Below, in pieces: positions 1 to 12,400 of a stretch of DNA of 64,000 bases. Positions within the stretch are counted from its first letter, which is position 1. Each line of letters starts with the position of its first letter. The stretch lies in NCBI RefSeq assembly GCF_033439725.1, contig NW_026944389.1:2294001-2358000 (forward strand), given 5' to 3'. Origin of the DNA: Neurospora tetraspora. Taxonomy: Eukaryota > Ascomycota > Sordariomycetes > Sordariales > Sordariaceae. The position numbers and the translations under genes were made by a program. The notes below the pieces were generated by a model. That model worked only from the letters and a program-made list of their open reading frames with translations. It did no database searches and had not been told where the DNA came from.

Positions 1-525
1 CTGACGAATCCACGCTCGATCCACGACCCACCGTCGGGTGAACGATTACATACCTGTCCATCATTTTGTCATCCGTCTGGATTTGAAGGGGTCCATGGTA
101 TTCCATGCCTATCTTACTAAACACAGCACCGAGATTCTCTTTTCACCACCACGATCGCAACCTGGATTTCACTTTACCAAAGAAGTCATTCAACGGACTT
201 CGTTTCGTCACAGTCTGTTGCGCCCTATAACAAACGCCTTTTTCCTCATCGCGCGACTCGGTCCAAACGTCCTTTTTTACAGTTGCACGACACCTCCGGT
301 CCGACACGCGCCCTCCTTTCCTCCCGCACGAGTTGTTTACAGATACCTTAGCTCGAGCTTGTGCGACCCACCACCTTTTCTCCTGTTTTGCTTCCGCCCC
401 GTCTCTCGACCTATTGTCGCCTCTCGCTCCCTCACATCGCGCGACCGATTTCGATTCCGCCAACATCGCACCCCAGGCGATTTTGACGCGAAAACATCAT
501 AGCCGCTACCTCTTCGTCGGAGGGT
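1..525. promoter_or_regulatory. Upstream region and probable 5' leader of stu1
   Basis: No convincing gene is seen. The stretch is pyrimidine-rich close to the stu1 ATG, as in many fungal leaders. It holds two + strand reading frames that begin with ATG (from 38 and from 333). These would act as upstream ORFs if the transcript starts early, but nothing shows they are translated. No clear TATA box was recognised. Confidence 0.4.
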
Positions 526-3500
526 ATGGCGGAACGAATTACCGATGAGCAGGTCGCCGACCTGCTCGCCATCTTGCGCACCGATGCTTCTGTCGACGCC
601 AAAGCGAACCGCATCACCATCGTGAAGGCGAGCATCAAGCAACACAATGTTCCCAGCTCATGCTTTGCGCCGCTTTTCGAAGCGCTCCATATCGCCTCGA
701 CCGCACAACACCCCGTTCTCGTCAATGCCGGATTCACTACGCTCAACCACCTGCTCGCTCGCTTGGCCAGGCAGGATCCCAGGTTTTTGGCCAAGGAGGC
801 GCCGCACACACTCCCCGTTATTGTCGACAAGCTTGGCGACCAGAAGGACAAATTCCGCCAGCTCGCCATTCAAGCATTGGCAACCCTCTACAAGGTTGCG
901 CCTGTGGACGTCGAGCGCTCTGTGCGCAACATTGCTATGGTAGGCAAGAACCCGAGGGCGAAGGAGATGAGCATGCACTGGCTACTACAGACGCACCAAG
1001 AGCAAGGCTTACAGTTTCGAGGCTACGTTCCAACCTTGATGGAGCTTCTCGAAGACGCCGATGGATCAGTCCGCGACGTTGCTAAGACCACCGTCATTGA
1101 GCTCTTCAAAAATGCGCCCAATGCCGCCAAGTCGGATTTGAAGAGACAGCTCAAGAACTTCAAGGTCAGACCTGCGATCGAGCAAGCTATCGTGAAAGAG
1201 CTTAACAATCCATCCTCCTCCGTTTCCTCCCAGCAAAATGACATGATGGACCTGGACGAGCCGGTGGTGTCCACACGCGCTCCTGCGCCCGCCATCATAC
1301 GAACCAACCTATCCGCCAGCGTGCCTGCTCTCTCGTCCGAGCGCCCCCTTACGCCGGGACTAGATAGCCGCCCCGAGCCGGTCGAACCACAATTTGTGAA
1401 CACACAACGTGAGTTGGACGATATATTCAGAGATATGCACATGTTCTTCGACGGAAGGGAGACAGAACAGAACTGGCTGAAGCGGGAGGAAAGCATGACC
1501 AAACTGAGGAGACTTATCGCTGGAAACGCCGTCTCGGACTTCCACGACTCCTTTCTCGCTGCGCTTCGAGCGCTACTTGATGGCATCATCAAAGCGGTCA
1601 CCTCCCTCAGAACCAGCTTGTCCAAAGAAGGCTGCGCTCTTGTCCAGGACATTGCGACAGTTTACGGTCCAGGTATGGATCCGATGGTGGAAATCCTCAT
1701 GCAGACATTTGTCAAACTATGCGCAGCCACCAAGAAGATTGCTTCCGCGCAAGCCAATGCCACAATCAACACCATCCTTGGAAAGGTCAGCTATACCAAT
1801 CGCCTTATGCAGCACATCTGGATGGCCTGTCAAGACAAGAACGTTCAGCCGAGGCTCTATGCCACTGAGTGGCTCAAAACGATGCTTACCAAAATGGCAC
1901 ATCATAAAAACCATGTCGAACACACTGGCGGCCTAGATCTGATTGAGAAATGCCTCAAGAAGGGCCTGGCCGATGCAAACCCTGGCGTCAGAGAGAAGAT
2001 GCGAGCAACGTATTGGACTTTCTCCGGGATATGGCCGGCCCGGGCGACTTCCATAATGAACGAGCTTGACTCGACCGCGCAAAAGCTGCTTCAAAAGGAC
2101 CCTAATAACCCTAATGCTCACAGTAGGACTGAAGCAGGAGGAGCCCGCCCTGGCATGGGTCTCTCCAAGAGCGTTATGGGGGCTCCCAAGCCGAGCGTGC
2201 GCGATGCCATTATTGCTCAGAAGAGGGCCATGGCATCGTCGAAAAACCAGCCACCGCGGCCTGGTTCAGCCATGGCTCATTTCTCTCCCGTGGGGACGAC
2301 GAGAAATGTTTCATCAACCTCCCAAGCATCCACCGCTTCTGCTACCACAACGTCAGCTGTTCCCGCACCAACAAAATCAGCGTTTGGTACTAGCTCGGGG
2401 GGCCTTTCGGGGGCACCAATGCGGCCCGGCAAAAGAAGGCCTGAAGTAGCTGCTCGACCGGCAACGGTGGGTCCATATTCGGTGAGGAATGAAGTACCTC
2501 CCGCCGAGCCAACCAGCCCGCCTCCAAAACCTAGGGTCAAGACTGTCACGAGCCCCAAGACGCAGACACTTGTCATCTCTCCGAAGAAGGCGATCCCTAG
2601 GCCACAGCAAGGTCATTCTACGCATAGCAGCGAGTCTGGCATTCCAATTCCGGTTTCTGGTATTCCTAGTCCAACAAAGCCCACCAGCGCAATTGGCGTT
2701 CGTTCTCCCCGATCACCCTTAGCGCCGGAGTTGCCTCCATCACCCGTAATCGCCTCGCCTTCAAGAGTTATGCTAGATCCTGCTCAGATACCATTACCCG
2801 AGAGCAGCCCATCCAAAGATGAAGAGCTCTCGTTGGTAGTACCCAGCACTGTGCTGCCAACTCAGAAGACTCCGTCGCCTACGGTGGAGTCACAGCAACC
2901 GCAGATTGCTATAGTGCCCATCGAGGCCGTCGAGATCGTGCCTGATAGCCCTTTCGGGTCTGTTCAGGTGTATGAGGACCCTTTCACTGCAGGAGAGGCT
3001 GAACCACAGTCCACCTATACCGGTCCTGTTTTGGAGCCTAAGCCGGTAAACGAAGGTGCCGCTACTCCTCAGCCGCCACAGCAGTCTTTCGATGGCGAGA
3101 ACGGTCATGGAATGGGCGAAATACCCATTCCTTCTTCCCCTGAGCGGACCAGGCAAAACTCGCGCCTCCTTGACAGTGGCATTTCCAAGGTCAAGACCAA
3201 GTCCCTCGACGTCCACGGCTTCCGCAAGCTGCAGGGCATCATTCGCGATCCCAAAGGTGGCGCCATCTTCACCGATGACAAGTTCGACGCTCTCCTCTCC
3301 GGCCTCTTCGAGTTCCTCGAAGCCCGCCCTTCCGAAATCCCCCACATCCCCGCCGAGAAGCAACAGGACGTCAAGGCCCAGATCCTGGCCACCATCAAGC
3401 TGCTCCTTAAGAAGATGCGCGACAACTTCCGTCCCCACGTCTCCCGCGGTCTCGAGAGCCTGCTGCGTGCCCGCGCCGCCTATGACAGCCGCTCCCACAT

Positions 3501-3954
3501 CGTCAGCGGCATGGAGCTGCTCGCCGACGAGCTCATCACCCTAGGCGACCCTGCCGAGATCACCCTGGTGCTGGCCAACACGCTCCGCGAGGCGCTGCTG
3601 GATAAGGACCAGCAGCACAACACAGCAGCTGCTGGTGGGCCGGGCGCGCGCTCCCTTAGTATGGGAATGCACGTCCTCAAGGAGGTGGTTGAAAGCTCAG
3701 CGACCTCCTCGACGCCGTTCACGCCTACCGAGCAGGAGCTGGATACCCTCGCTGGGCTGGCGGCCAAGTGCCTGGAAAGCGCGGACAGCGCGGTGCGTAT
3801 GGATGCTGTGCAGTTGTGTGTGGCGCTGCATGCGAGGGTGGGCGATCAGAGGTTTTGGGATGCGGTGAAGAGAGAGGGGGTGAGGGATGATCCGAAGAGT
3901 TTGATCACGTATTATATTGTAAGGAGGCATAGGGAAGTTGGGGCCAATGCATGA
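526..3954 (+). CDS. stu1: Stu1, CLASP-family microtubule plus-end and spindle protein
   Basis: An intronless frame of 1142 residues. CLASP proteins bind tubulin through TOG/HEAT domains and promote microtubule rescue and spindle stability. Residues about 1-230 form helical HEAT-like repeats (VNAGFTTLNHLLARL, GDQKDKFRQLAIQALATLYK). A second, conserved CLASP N-terminal domain lies at about 290-520 (QRELDDIFRDMHMFFDGRE, MQHIWMACQDKNVQPRLYA). A long Ser/Pro/Lys-rich basic linker follows (about 540-900), and a helical C-terminal domain covers about 905-1142. Two SGIP tetrapeptides at about residues 704-714 match the SxIP consensus for EB1/Mal3 binding. The chosen ATG opens directly into the conserved N terminus. 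The length agrees with my recollection of Stu1 from related fungi (about 1130-1140 residues). Identity is very likely; the role is inferred from the family. Confidence 0.93.
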   Translation: MAERITDEQVADLLAILRTDASVDAKANRITIVKASIKQHNVPSSCFAPLFEALHIASTAQHPVLVNAGFTTLNHLLARLARQDPRFLAKEAPHTLPVIVDKLGDQKDKFRQLAIQALATLYKVAPVDVERSVRNIAMVGKNPRAKEMSMHWLLQTHQEQGLQFRGYVPTLMELLEDADGSVRDVAKTTVIELFKNAPNAAKSDLKRQLKNFKVRPAIEQAIVKELNNPSSSVSSQQNDMMDLDEPVVSTRAPAPAIIRTNLSASVPALSSERPLTPGLDSRPEPVEPQFVNTQRELDDIFRDMHMFFDGRETEQNWLKREESMTKLRRLIAGNAVSDFHDSFLAALRALLDGIIKAVTSLRTSLSKEGCALVQDIATVYGPGMDPMVEILMQTFVKLCAATKKIASAQANATINTILGKVSYTNRLMQHIWMACQDKNVQPRLYATEWLKTMLTKMAHHKNHVEHTGGLDLIEKCLKKGLADANPGVREKMRATYWTFSGIWPARATSIMNELDSTAQKLLQKDPNNPNAHSRTEAGGARPGMGLSKSVMGAPKPSVRDAIIAQKRAMASSKNQPPRPGSAMAHFSPVGTTRNVSSTSQASTASATTTSAVPAPTKSAFGTSSGGLSGAPMRPGKRRPEVAARPATVGPYSVRNEVPPAEPTSPPPKPRVKTVTSPKTQTLVISPKKAIPRPQQGHSTHSSESGIPIPVSGIPSPTKPTSAIGVRSPRSPLAPELPPSPVIASPSRVMLDPAQIPLPESSPSKDEELSLVVPSTVLPTQKTPSPTVESQQPQIAIVPIEAVEIVPDSPFGSVQVYEDPFTAGEAEPQSTYTGPVLEPKPVNEGAATPQPPQQSFDGENGHGMGEIPIPSSPERTRQNSRLLDSGISKVKTKSLDVHGFRKLQGIIRDPKGGAIFTDDKFDALLSGLFEFLEARPSEIPHIPAEKQQDVKAQILATIKLLLKKMRDNFRPHVSRGLESLLRARAAYDSRSHIVSGMELLADELITLGDPAEITLVLANTLREALLDKDQQHNTAAAGGPGARSLSMGMHVLKEVVESSATSSTPFTPTEQELDTLAGLAAKCLESADSAVRMDAVQLCVALHARVGDQRFWDAVKREGVRDDPKSLITYYIVRRHREVGANA

Positions 3955-5120
3955 GGAAGTAAGTGCTTGAAAGAGCTTCGCGACTTGCTGAAGAGTCGAT
4001 GGGCCATGGGGTTTCTGTCGAGGAAGTTGGTAGTGGGTAATATGAATGGGTACAATAATGTGTTGTTTGGAGAGTGTACGAAGAAAAAAATCATTAGATG
4101 TCCTTTATGGGGCTGGTTCTCTTGGGGGGTTCGATTCTCGGTTTCAAGGCTAGGGTCTTTTTGGACGCAGATAAGATGTTGATGGAGGATACCTGTATGA
4201 TGCTGCTCAGTGTAATGGAAATGAGACAGGAAGAAAAGCATGGGGGCAAGGCAGGCGCTGGTGCAAAAGGGAGGGAATGGCAATAGAATAAGATTCGATT
4301 CATTCGTATCCTTCATTCACAAAGCGTGGCATGGCGTTTGTTATCATTCGCGGGTGTTCGGTTGTCTGTTTCGATACACACACAGCATTCTCAATCTACA
4401 CATGCATACTGCGTGCCTCTTCAGTGAACTGCTTTGGTATACGTCCTCTTATTTATCCTTTTATTTACTTCCTTATAAAGACTGCCACTTGGGTGGTTGG
4501 TGACGATACATGATACCTAATCGTATCCAACACAAGGAAACCAGGAGATTACAGTTAAACTAAATGGTATAAAAAAACTGCCTAATGTTCAAACCACAGG
4601 GGTATTTTGGTCTATCAAACAAAACGTAATCCCATATTCCCGCGCAAAATTCGTCGAGGAAAAAAAAACAAGAAAATAAGGGAGAAAATCCATAACGTAT
4701 GCCCGCTGATGTTGTGATGAATGAAACTCACTCAAACCAATTCTGTCCCCTCCCTTCCCATCTCTCCGCTTGTTGGATCGATGATGGAACACCGACCGAC
4801 CGAGGATGAGACCTTTTTCATCTAACCCATCCGAACCATCTAATTCGTGACAGTGTGCGTGCGGGGGCACTATAAAACGCCGGTTTTTAAAAGACCTAGT
4901 AGTGGGATGAAGAACCACAAAAAGAAATACCAGGACCGCTTTCTCTCTAAGTGCTGCGCGAAACCAGCTTAGGTATTAGGGTGTCGTGGGATGAGCAGAT
5001 GGATGCGAATGTTAAAAGCATTCATCTGCGTTGGCTTCAGACGTGCCGACATGTTAAGCACGTTGATTGAATGCCAATTATTTTTCTGATAAGGTTGACC
5101 ATATCAAGAAAAGGTTTTAC
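3955..5120. other. Convergent intergenic region (3' flanks of stu1 and the BED/zinc-cluster gene)
   Basis: Two genes end toward each other here, so the stretch should hold both 3' UTRs. It is AT-richer than the flanking exons and has only short frames with no recognisable protein. No repeat or RNA gene was recognised. Confidence 0.5.
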
Positions 5121-7691
5121 TTATTCCGCCGCTGGGAGTAAGAGTGTCGAGGAAAAGAGGAACTCGAAGGATCGAGGATCGGTAGGGGAGAAGACTGGTT
5201 GCTCTTGTTTTGACTTGATTTGGGCGACTGGAACACGGACGGAACAGGTTAGCTAAAACCAATAAACCCAAAATGAAAAAAAGTATTGTTGTCAATCTTA
5301 CAGTTGAGACTTATTGCTTCAAAGTACGCTTTGATAGCAGGGTCTTGTTCCTCGGTCACCAGTTTTCCATCCGACTCCCTGTGAGCTGTACGCGGAAGGG
5401 CTTTGCGGATCGTCAGGAGCATCCGCAGCAAGTCGGCGATGACATAGCCCTGCTGAGCAAAGCTACCTGGATCCTTTTCTAATGGCCACATCGTCCTCAG
5501 GTTCGGTTGTTCCCATGCCTTGAAAGCCCACGTCGATTTTTCCACACAGTTCAGCAAGATCAGGGTTGCAAAGTACATGCCGAAGTCGATTTTGACTTTG
5601 CTGTCTTGCAACACCCTCTGCATGCCTGTTAGAAGGGTTTTGCTGGTAGCAGCCGCCTTCCGCTCTGCTGCTGCCGCAAGCTGCAGACAAATCGTGGTGA
5701 AAACTTCCTCGTGGGTCTCCTCCTTAATGTGACTGATGACCGTATCATCAAGAGTAGACTTCACCGAGATTGTCCATTGGCGCTCTCTGTCCAATATTTC
5801 TACCAGTCCCCAGAGTTCGAGAGACTTCTTGAGCAGCTCATCATTGGTCGTACTGGCAATTTCCAGGGCTGTTTGGAGAGTTACTTGCATGAAGTTGGAC
5901 GGCTCCCGCTTAATGAGCTCAGGAAGAACTTCGCGCATATACGACTCAAGACGGGCAGGAACATCCTGTGTGTCGTTGTCAACCATGATAATTGGGTAAT
6001 CCAGAGGTTTATCTGATGGTACTGCCGTGGTGACCTTTCCGTCTGCTTCCCTGATCCCATCACGCTGTAAAACTTGAAGTCGCAAATGCGAAGAAAGCTC
6101 CGGGAAGTGGCACGCTTCGATAATTAGGCCATGGTTGCTAAGGACCATAGCTTGCTTGAAAGTGTTGATCCTGCCTTGCGCTAGGACGATCTGAACGCCA
6201 GCAGAGTACAGATCCAGCTGCTCTGAGAACTTGGTACGTACACAACCAGAACGCCATACACGTGGTGACAAGACCTTGCGGCATGTATCGCAAGGTTCTC
6301 CAGGGGAGCAAGTCTTTCGCAAAACCCTGCAGCGGATACACGCGCCAATTTTGCGCACCTCTTGGACCTGCTTTCTCCTTGTCGCATTGAACCTCGCTCG
6401 TGAATGACGGGCTTTGGAGGTTGTCTCGAGACGAAAACCGCCTTTGGTAAGCGATGCCGTTGTATGAGGGACAGAGTCGCCAGCCGGCATTGTTTGGAAA
6501 GCATCGGCCGTGTAGGTGATCTCGCCCCAGGGCTGGGAGGGCGTAGTTGCGGGGATAGATGGCGATACTTCAGGCGGACTTTGGTGGGATTGGTGGGCTT
6601 GTTCGGAAGCCGAGAGGCTGCTCGCTACTGCGGCGGCGGCAGCGGCAGTAGCACTTGCGGCCTCGGCGGCGGCGGCAGCTTCTTGTCCTAGCAATTGAGG
6701 GTCAAGAAGCGCAGGGTGTAGTCGAGCAGCGGCTGCTGCGGCCATCGATATGTTGGAGGCATCGGCATTGGCGTTTTCCTCTGCCCGTAGTATCTCGTGC
6801 AATCGCTCTTCGGCGGTGAGAACTCGTTCTTCGTCTGTCGGCGCAACTGGTTCGGCTGTAATGACCAACTTATCAGTGTCCGTTGATAAAGGTAGCAAAA
6901 GCGGTGTAAGCCAGGAGCCCGCAACTTACGCTTTGGTTGCTCACCCAAAACCGCATGCTCGTCGGTCTGGTGCTGATTCTCTACATTCCCCTGGTCCTGG
7001 ACAACAAAATGTTCGACAGACTGCGAGGGAGTGGCGCCTGGTACGGTACCCGAAGAGACAGTCGGGTGGAGAGGTACGCGATCGTCGTTCTTCTCGCTCA
7101 TGTCAATCTGCCTCGAAACCTCGGCCAGCACTCCGAGAGCAGTCCAATCACGCTGGAGGTCGCGTTGTATCATGGGCAGATCCACTGGGGAGCCATTGAC
7201 GCCGTTGACCTGGGTCGGGATCTGTAAGGGCTGTTGTACCTGGCCCTGGGCGTGCTGGGTCTGGTGTAGTCGGTGGGAAGCATGGCTCATTCCGGAAAGG
7301 GTGAAGATGGCATTAACACGGTCGGCCTCGCCAATGGCGGGACATTTCTTGGTGAGGTGGGTTGTCAAGCTGTCGAGACGGCCTCGTGGGAAGTGCTCTC
7401 CGCATCTGTGTCGGTGAAGTGGGAAGCAATCAGCATCAGAAGCATCATGGGCGGCAGCAGTGGTCGTCGACATGGTCAGGCTCGGAGGAGGAGGGCTGGA
7501 GACTGGTTCGAAGGAAAGCAGCGATGGAGAGCGACGACAACGACGACGACAGTGATGACATTAACTGGGAGAAAAGAGTCGGTCACCGCAACTCACGATT
7601 TACAAGTATGAGGATAACGATTGCTCTGGTCCTGCAGCTTTGGGCCTCGCTCGAAATACTGCAGGATCAGAGCATTCGGCCGTCTACCCAT
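5121..7691 (-). CDS. BED-type and Zn(2)Cys(6)-like zinc-finger protein, putative transcription regulator
   Basis: Reconstructed from four exons: 7691-7597, 7405-6930, 6855-5302 and 5227-5121, giving 743 residues. The start MGRRPNALILQYF leads across intron 1 into a C-x2-C-x14-H-x4-C finger (TCKSCGEHFPRGR to KKC, residues 30-53), a BED/C2HC pattern that appears only after splicing. An Ala/Gln/Ser-rich linker follows. A second cysteine cluster lies at residues 363-395 (CIRC-x6-C-x5-C-x2-C-x12-C); it resembles the fungal Zn(2)Cys(6) binuclear cluster but has a long last spacing. The C-terminal half is helical and unassigned. Introns 2 and 3 are both 74 nt with GTAAGT/GTAAGA donors. The last acceptor is placed after GCTAACCTG and TGTTCCAG because it gives a protein-like tail (FAQIKSKQEQPVF); an earlier TTTTAG acceptor gives an unlikely tail. 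DNA-binding function is inferred; targets are unknown. Confidence 0.78.
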
Positions 7692-9488
7692 TGTGCCGGA
7701 GACTGCACGCTGGACAATCGGGGGGCATCTAGGAAGAGAGACTGGCGACTGCTTGTCGGTGAGCGATTGGCGACTGGCGCTGGCGCGGGCCGGGGAGGGG
7801 TCTCCTGCGATGGATGGCGACGTGAAAATACTGCCGGTCTAAAAAAGTTGGCGGTCAGGAATGCGAGCGCGGCAGGACGAGCGGTAGAGCGGTAGAGAGA
7901 AGCAGTTGGCCACGAGCAATCCAGGAACCGGCAAAGACGGTGAGCGAGCCCGGGTGGTTGGCAAGGGTCACGTGGGGCTACGTATCTCGCCAAGCCCGCG
8001 CTAGCTCACCACCCTAGCCTTACGTAAGGAAGGACCAGGGGCAGGGCGCCCTGGAGCTCGAGCCGCACAGTGTCTCTGCTGCACCCTGGGCTGTCGCTTT
8101 GACACTCCTTCAGTTGTGAAAGAGGCACGGGAGCAGAAGTTCACTCTCTCTGCAACAGGTCGGTACAAGTGACTGAGGTGAGCAAAGAACTTAACCGCCT
8201 CTCCAATGACGACGGGAGGTTCAACATGTGAAAGACAATTGCGCTGGATAACTAACTTTAGATCAGCCGCATGCCGTGACCAAAGTTGGTACTGACTGAT
8301 GTTGATTTGCACCGACTTGGATCAGTCCGAAGTTCCTTTTCTCTATTGGTAACATCCAACGGGCTTCGTCGACTGTCAAATGTCAAAACCTCTTTAACTC
8401 GCGTCAGAGGCACCTACCTCTCTCTGGACATGACAGCCGTCAGTGGTCTTAATCTCCAAAGTCTCACCTTCGGACTACTGCGCTTTCCAAGACATCTAGA
8501 CTCAAAGCATCATCCTCAACTCTCCAGCATTTTTGAAACTCACCAAGATGCCGTCATCATAGGCCTGGACCCCATCGCCAAGTTTGTTCCTGAACTGTAC
8601 CTGTTAGACTAAAGGGGCCGGGAACCCACACACCCACTTGGAGTTGTTGTCGAGAGCCACTTATCACTGCAATCCACTCTGCCATCCAACCACACGCTGC
8701 CATCATCCTTGTGAAGGTACTCGAAGCCCCCGAGCAGTCCGGCTGTCCCTTCCAGTCCTCAGTACTCGCTGGACATCTCGCAGTTCTTTGCCCTCTTGAG
8801 CCTCCTATACGCGCGCCCCCTGAACTTGATACATCCTAGCGTTTTGATCGTGGTGTCGCTGTAGCTTATCAACGAGCCAGCGTATTCGTACTGGGACATC
8901 AGGAGCACTCTTTCTTCATCAAAGATAGTCCTCAGCCAAACGACATTGTCTTTAGCTCTAGCCTAATCACACTCTTAGCCACAAGTTTCCACTGCAGACA
9001 CAAAGTTACGATCCTCAACACGCAGGGAGAAACAAGACACTATACTTTTATCCCGTGCTGTTTCAGTTGCTTCCAGTAACCGGGGAGCCTCGAACATCGT
9101 CTGGGCAGTCCACTTCAACTCCGCGTCCCCGTGTTCCGTCTCCGTTTCCCCGGGTCCGGTTGTTGCTTCCGGGATACAGCACTAGGCAAGCACCTGCCAG
9201 CCGCCCCACATCACTCAACCGCTGTCTTCTTAGCTCCCGGTCGAGACAAGACAACACCACATACGCTCGTCACCGACATATTGCATTCCCGTTCTGGCTA
9301 CGACGTGAGGCATAGTACCATACGCTTGCTTTACCGCGGAAACCTTACAAACCTACGCCTTTTATCTTGCTCGACCTGCAGAGAGATCACTACTTGGTTG
9401 ACGGTGCCAAGTTTTGTTCGGTCTCGGCGTGTCTTGGACACCAAGTTGGCGGGACCGGTACGGCACGCATAGCTCAGGGTCGTTCAGG
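7692..9488. promoter_or_regulatory. Divergent promoter region between the zinc-finger gene and the DUF676 esterase gene
   Basis: About 1.8 kb separates two divergent start codons and probably holds both promoters, with a long leader for the esterase gene. A perfect E-box palindrome CACGTG lies at 7969-7974, about 280 bases upstream of the zinc-finger start. Downstream of about 8800 the sequence becomes C/T- and A-rich without long frames. No RNA gene or repeat was recognised. Confidence 0.4.
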
Positions 9489-12400
9489 ATGCTCCTCCTC
9501 CACCAAACTGGCAGCGTCAAAATTGGCGAAGTGGTCCGCTACACCGTCACTTACACCCCATCAGCCGACCACATCCTTCCATCTCCCGAATTTCTGTCCC
9601 TGCGCATCAAAAACACTTCGGCCATTGCTCTGCGGGCTGCCTTCGTCCACGGTCCCTACACCCTTTCCGTTGCGGCTTACCCTTCTCACTTCAACCCAAA
9701 CGAAAAGTTCGAAAACCCCCGTCGCTATGGCATCCCCGAGTTTGAGCCCATGCTCAAGGCTGGTGCCAACTGGAACTGTCACCTTGTCGTACCCGACAAC
9801 ATTCGTCAGTCAGCCGGTGAGGGGACAAGCAAGCACGGCCAGTTTGGCAACCCCGAAACCCATGGTGAGAGCGTCTCATGGATTATCGAAGTCGCCTCAC
9901 AGGTGATCTTCTCTACGTCGGCTGCCGTTAATTATGAGATTCTCCTCGCCCGGGACGAAAAGTCTCTGAGCCTCGGCTCCGTCGTTCCGGTTCTCAGAGG
10001 CCAGTTCCAAGCCCCGGAGCCAGGCCAGGTCAGCGACTTTCAGCAAAGCATTGGCGGCATTAAGAATCATCCAGCACAGCCGAAAGGGGTCTTCTCGCGA
10101 GCCATACGGCTGAAGGTAGAGGATACAGGCGCATTGTGGAACACGCCTCAGCTTCCAGGGTGGGATGAAGAAGTCCAGCACCGGGCCAAGTATCACGGTG
10201 CCGATGCTCCTGTGGAGCCCGCCGTCAAGAATAAAAAGCACGAGGAACCGATCAAGCCCAAGAAGCAGAAAAAGGTTCACTTGGTTGTCCTGACGCATGG
10301 GCTACACAGCAATTTGGGAGCCGATATGCTCTATATGAAGGAGAGCCTTGATGCAGGAGTAAGGAAGGCGAAACAAGATGCCAAGGCGCGAAGGGCAAGA
10401 GAACGAGCAGCGAAACATCAGCAAGACACTTCGTCTTCTGCCGAGGAAGGGGGAGAAAGAGTGACTGGTGACAAGGATCAGTCGCGGGAAGATGACAGGC
10501 AAGATGGTAGCGATGACGAAGATGACGAGGAGGTAATTGTGCGCGGCTTCTCAGGAAACGCCACTAGGACTGAAAAAGGTATCAAATATCTAGGAAAGCG
10601 GCTTGCCAAGTTCGTCCTGACAATGGTTTTCCCTGATCAACCATTCATACCCACCACCAGAGCGGCGTCGCAGGCCATTGTCCACTCGCTCAAAGCCAGC
10701 AAGCAGGACGCAGAACAGGATTCAGGGCAAAAACGTCCTCACTCTGGGTCCAAAAAGACAGAAAGGGGTTATAATATCACCAAAATCAGTTTCATTGCCC
10801 ATTCGCTTGGCGGCCTCATACAGACATACGCAATTGCCTACATCCAGAAGCATTCGCCAACCTTTTTCGATCAGGTTGAACCAGTCAACTTCATCGCATT
10901 AGCATCACCGTTTCTCGGCCTCAACCATGAGAACCCCTATTACGTCAAGTTTGCCCTCGATTTTGGCTTGGTGGGAAGGACCGGTCAAGATCTGGGACTC
11001 ACTTGGAGAGCTCCAACAATCGCAAGAAACGGGTTCGGGGCGATCATAAGCCAGTTCGGTGAGAATACGCACAAACACGTCTACGGAGAGTCCCAGCCGG
11101 AATCAAAGCCGCTGCTACGCATCTTGCCTACTGGGCCGGCGCATACAGCCTTAAAGAAATTCCGAAACAGAACGGTATACTCCAATGTCGTCAACGATGG
11201 AATCGTGCCACTCCGCACAAGTTGTCTTTTGTTCTTGGATTGGCAAGGCTTAGGGCGTGTAGAAAAGGCTCGAAGAGAGGCCGGATTGGTTGAAACTGCT
11301 CTAAGCTTTGGGTGGGCTGAGTTGACAGGGACAAATACGACGGCGCCACGAGCGAAGCCCTGGGCTCCAGACGATGTAGAGGAAAAGCCAGGTGAGGAGG
11401 GATCTGGGGACTCGACACCTACGGGTCCTTATGACGCCCACGAGGTTCCCCAGCCGCCACCTCATGCCATGCTGGAGGATGATCGAGCGAGTCTTCGATC
11501 AGCTGTTGTGGCATCTCCAGAGTCCGAGTTCGAGAAGCTCCAGAATCTTCAAAGCGCAACTACCTCGAATAACACCAACAATCCCTTCACCGGTTTGATG
11601 AATTTCTTCCGTTCCAGCGAAACGCAAAAGCAAGCACCTGCTCCACAACCTTCCAAAGCCAACAGAATCTATCAACGAAGTCAGATTCTGAGATCAGACG
11701 ACACATCTACGACGGCCTCAGCTTCTTCGTCTCGATCGCGTGTCACCACCGGCAATGAGCTCTTGGATTCGGGAGAAAGCGTCATGGCTCCGCCCAAGAC
11801 GACGGTATTTGAGGCAGCTAGTGACTTGATCAACCCCAAATTACCTTCAGTCGAGTATCTCATCGACCCATCCAAGCGACCTCGAGCCATCTTTCATGAT
11901 AGGATATACCATCCTTCGGATATTCCACCCCCACCATTGAAGAAGCGACCTACCACCAGCGGCTTCCGACGAAGAGCCACGGCAAGCACGGAGTCTTCAA
12001 ACAGCTCCGCGACTCAAGCTGCCCCGGTTAAAACCCCGAGCAGCGAGGCGTCGTCCCCTTATACACCGTCACCCGGAATCTTGCCCCGGGACTCATCGCT
12101 ATCACGACATGACTACGATGACACAGAACATACCAATCCAGACATGGACCCGTCTGAGATGGTCGACGGTTCCCAGATGCAAGTTGAGGAGAAAATTGCT
12201 AGAGCCTACCATAGGGGTCTCTCCTGGCGCAAAGTGCTCGTCAAGCTGGAGCCTGATGCGCACAACAACATCATTGTGCGTCGCCAGTTTGCCAACGCGT
12301 TCGGGTGGCCGGTCATTCAACATCTCGTAGAGGCACACTTTAGTGATTCAGCGACCGCTAAGACCCCTGATGACAAGGCCACAAACAAAGAGCGCGCCAA

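Noticed and set aside
5121-5301. Alternative last exon of the zinc-finger gene using the TTTTAG acceptor near 5253
   Set aside because: It yields a Pro/Ser/Leu-rich tail without protein character; the acceptor at 5228, just after a CTAAC branch site, gives a more natural end.
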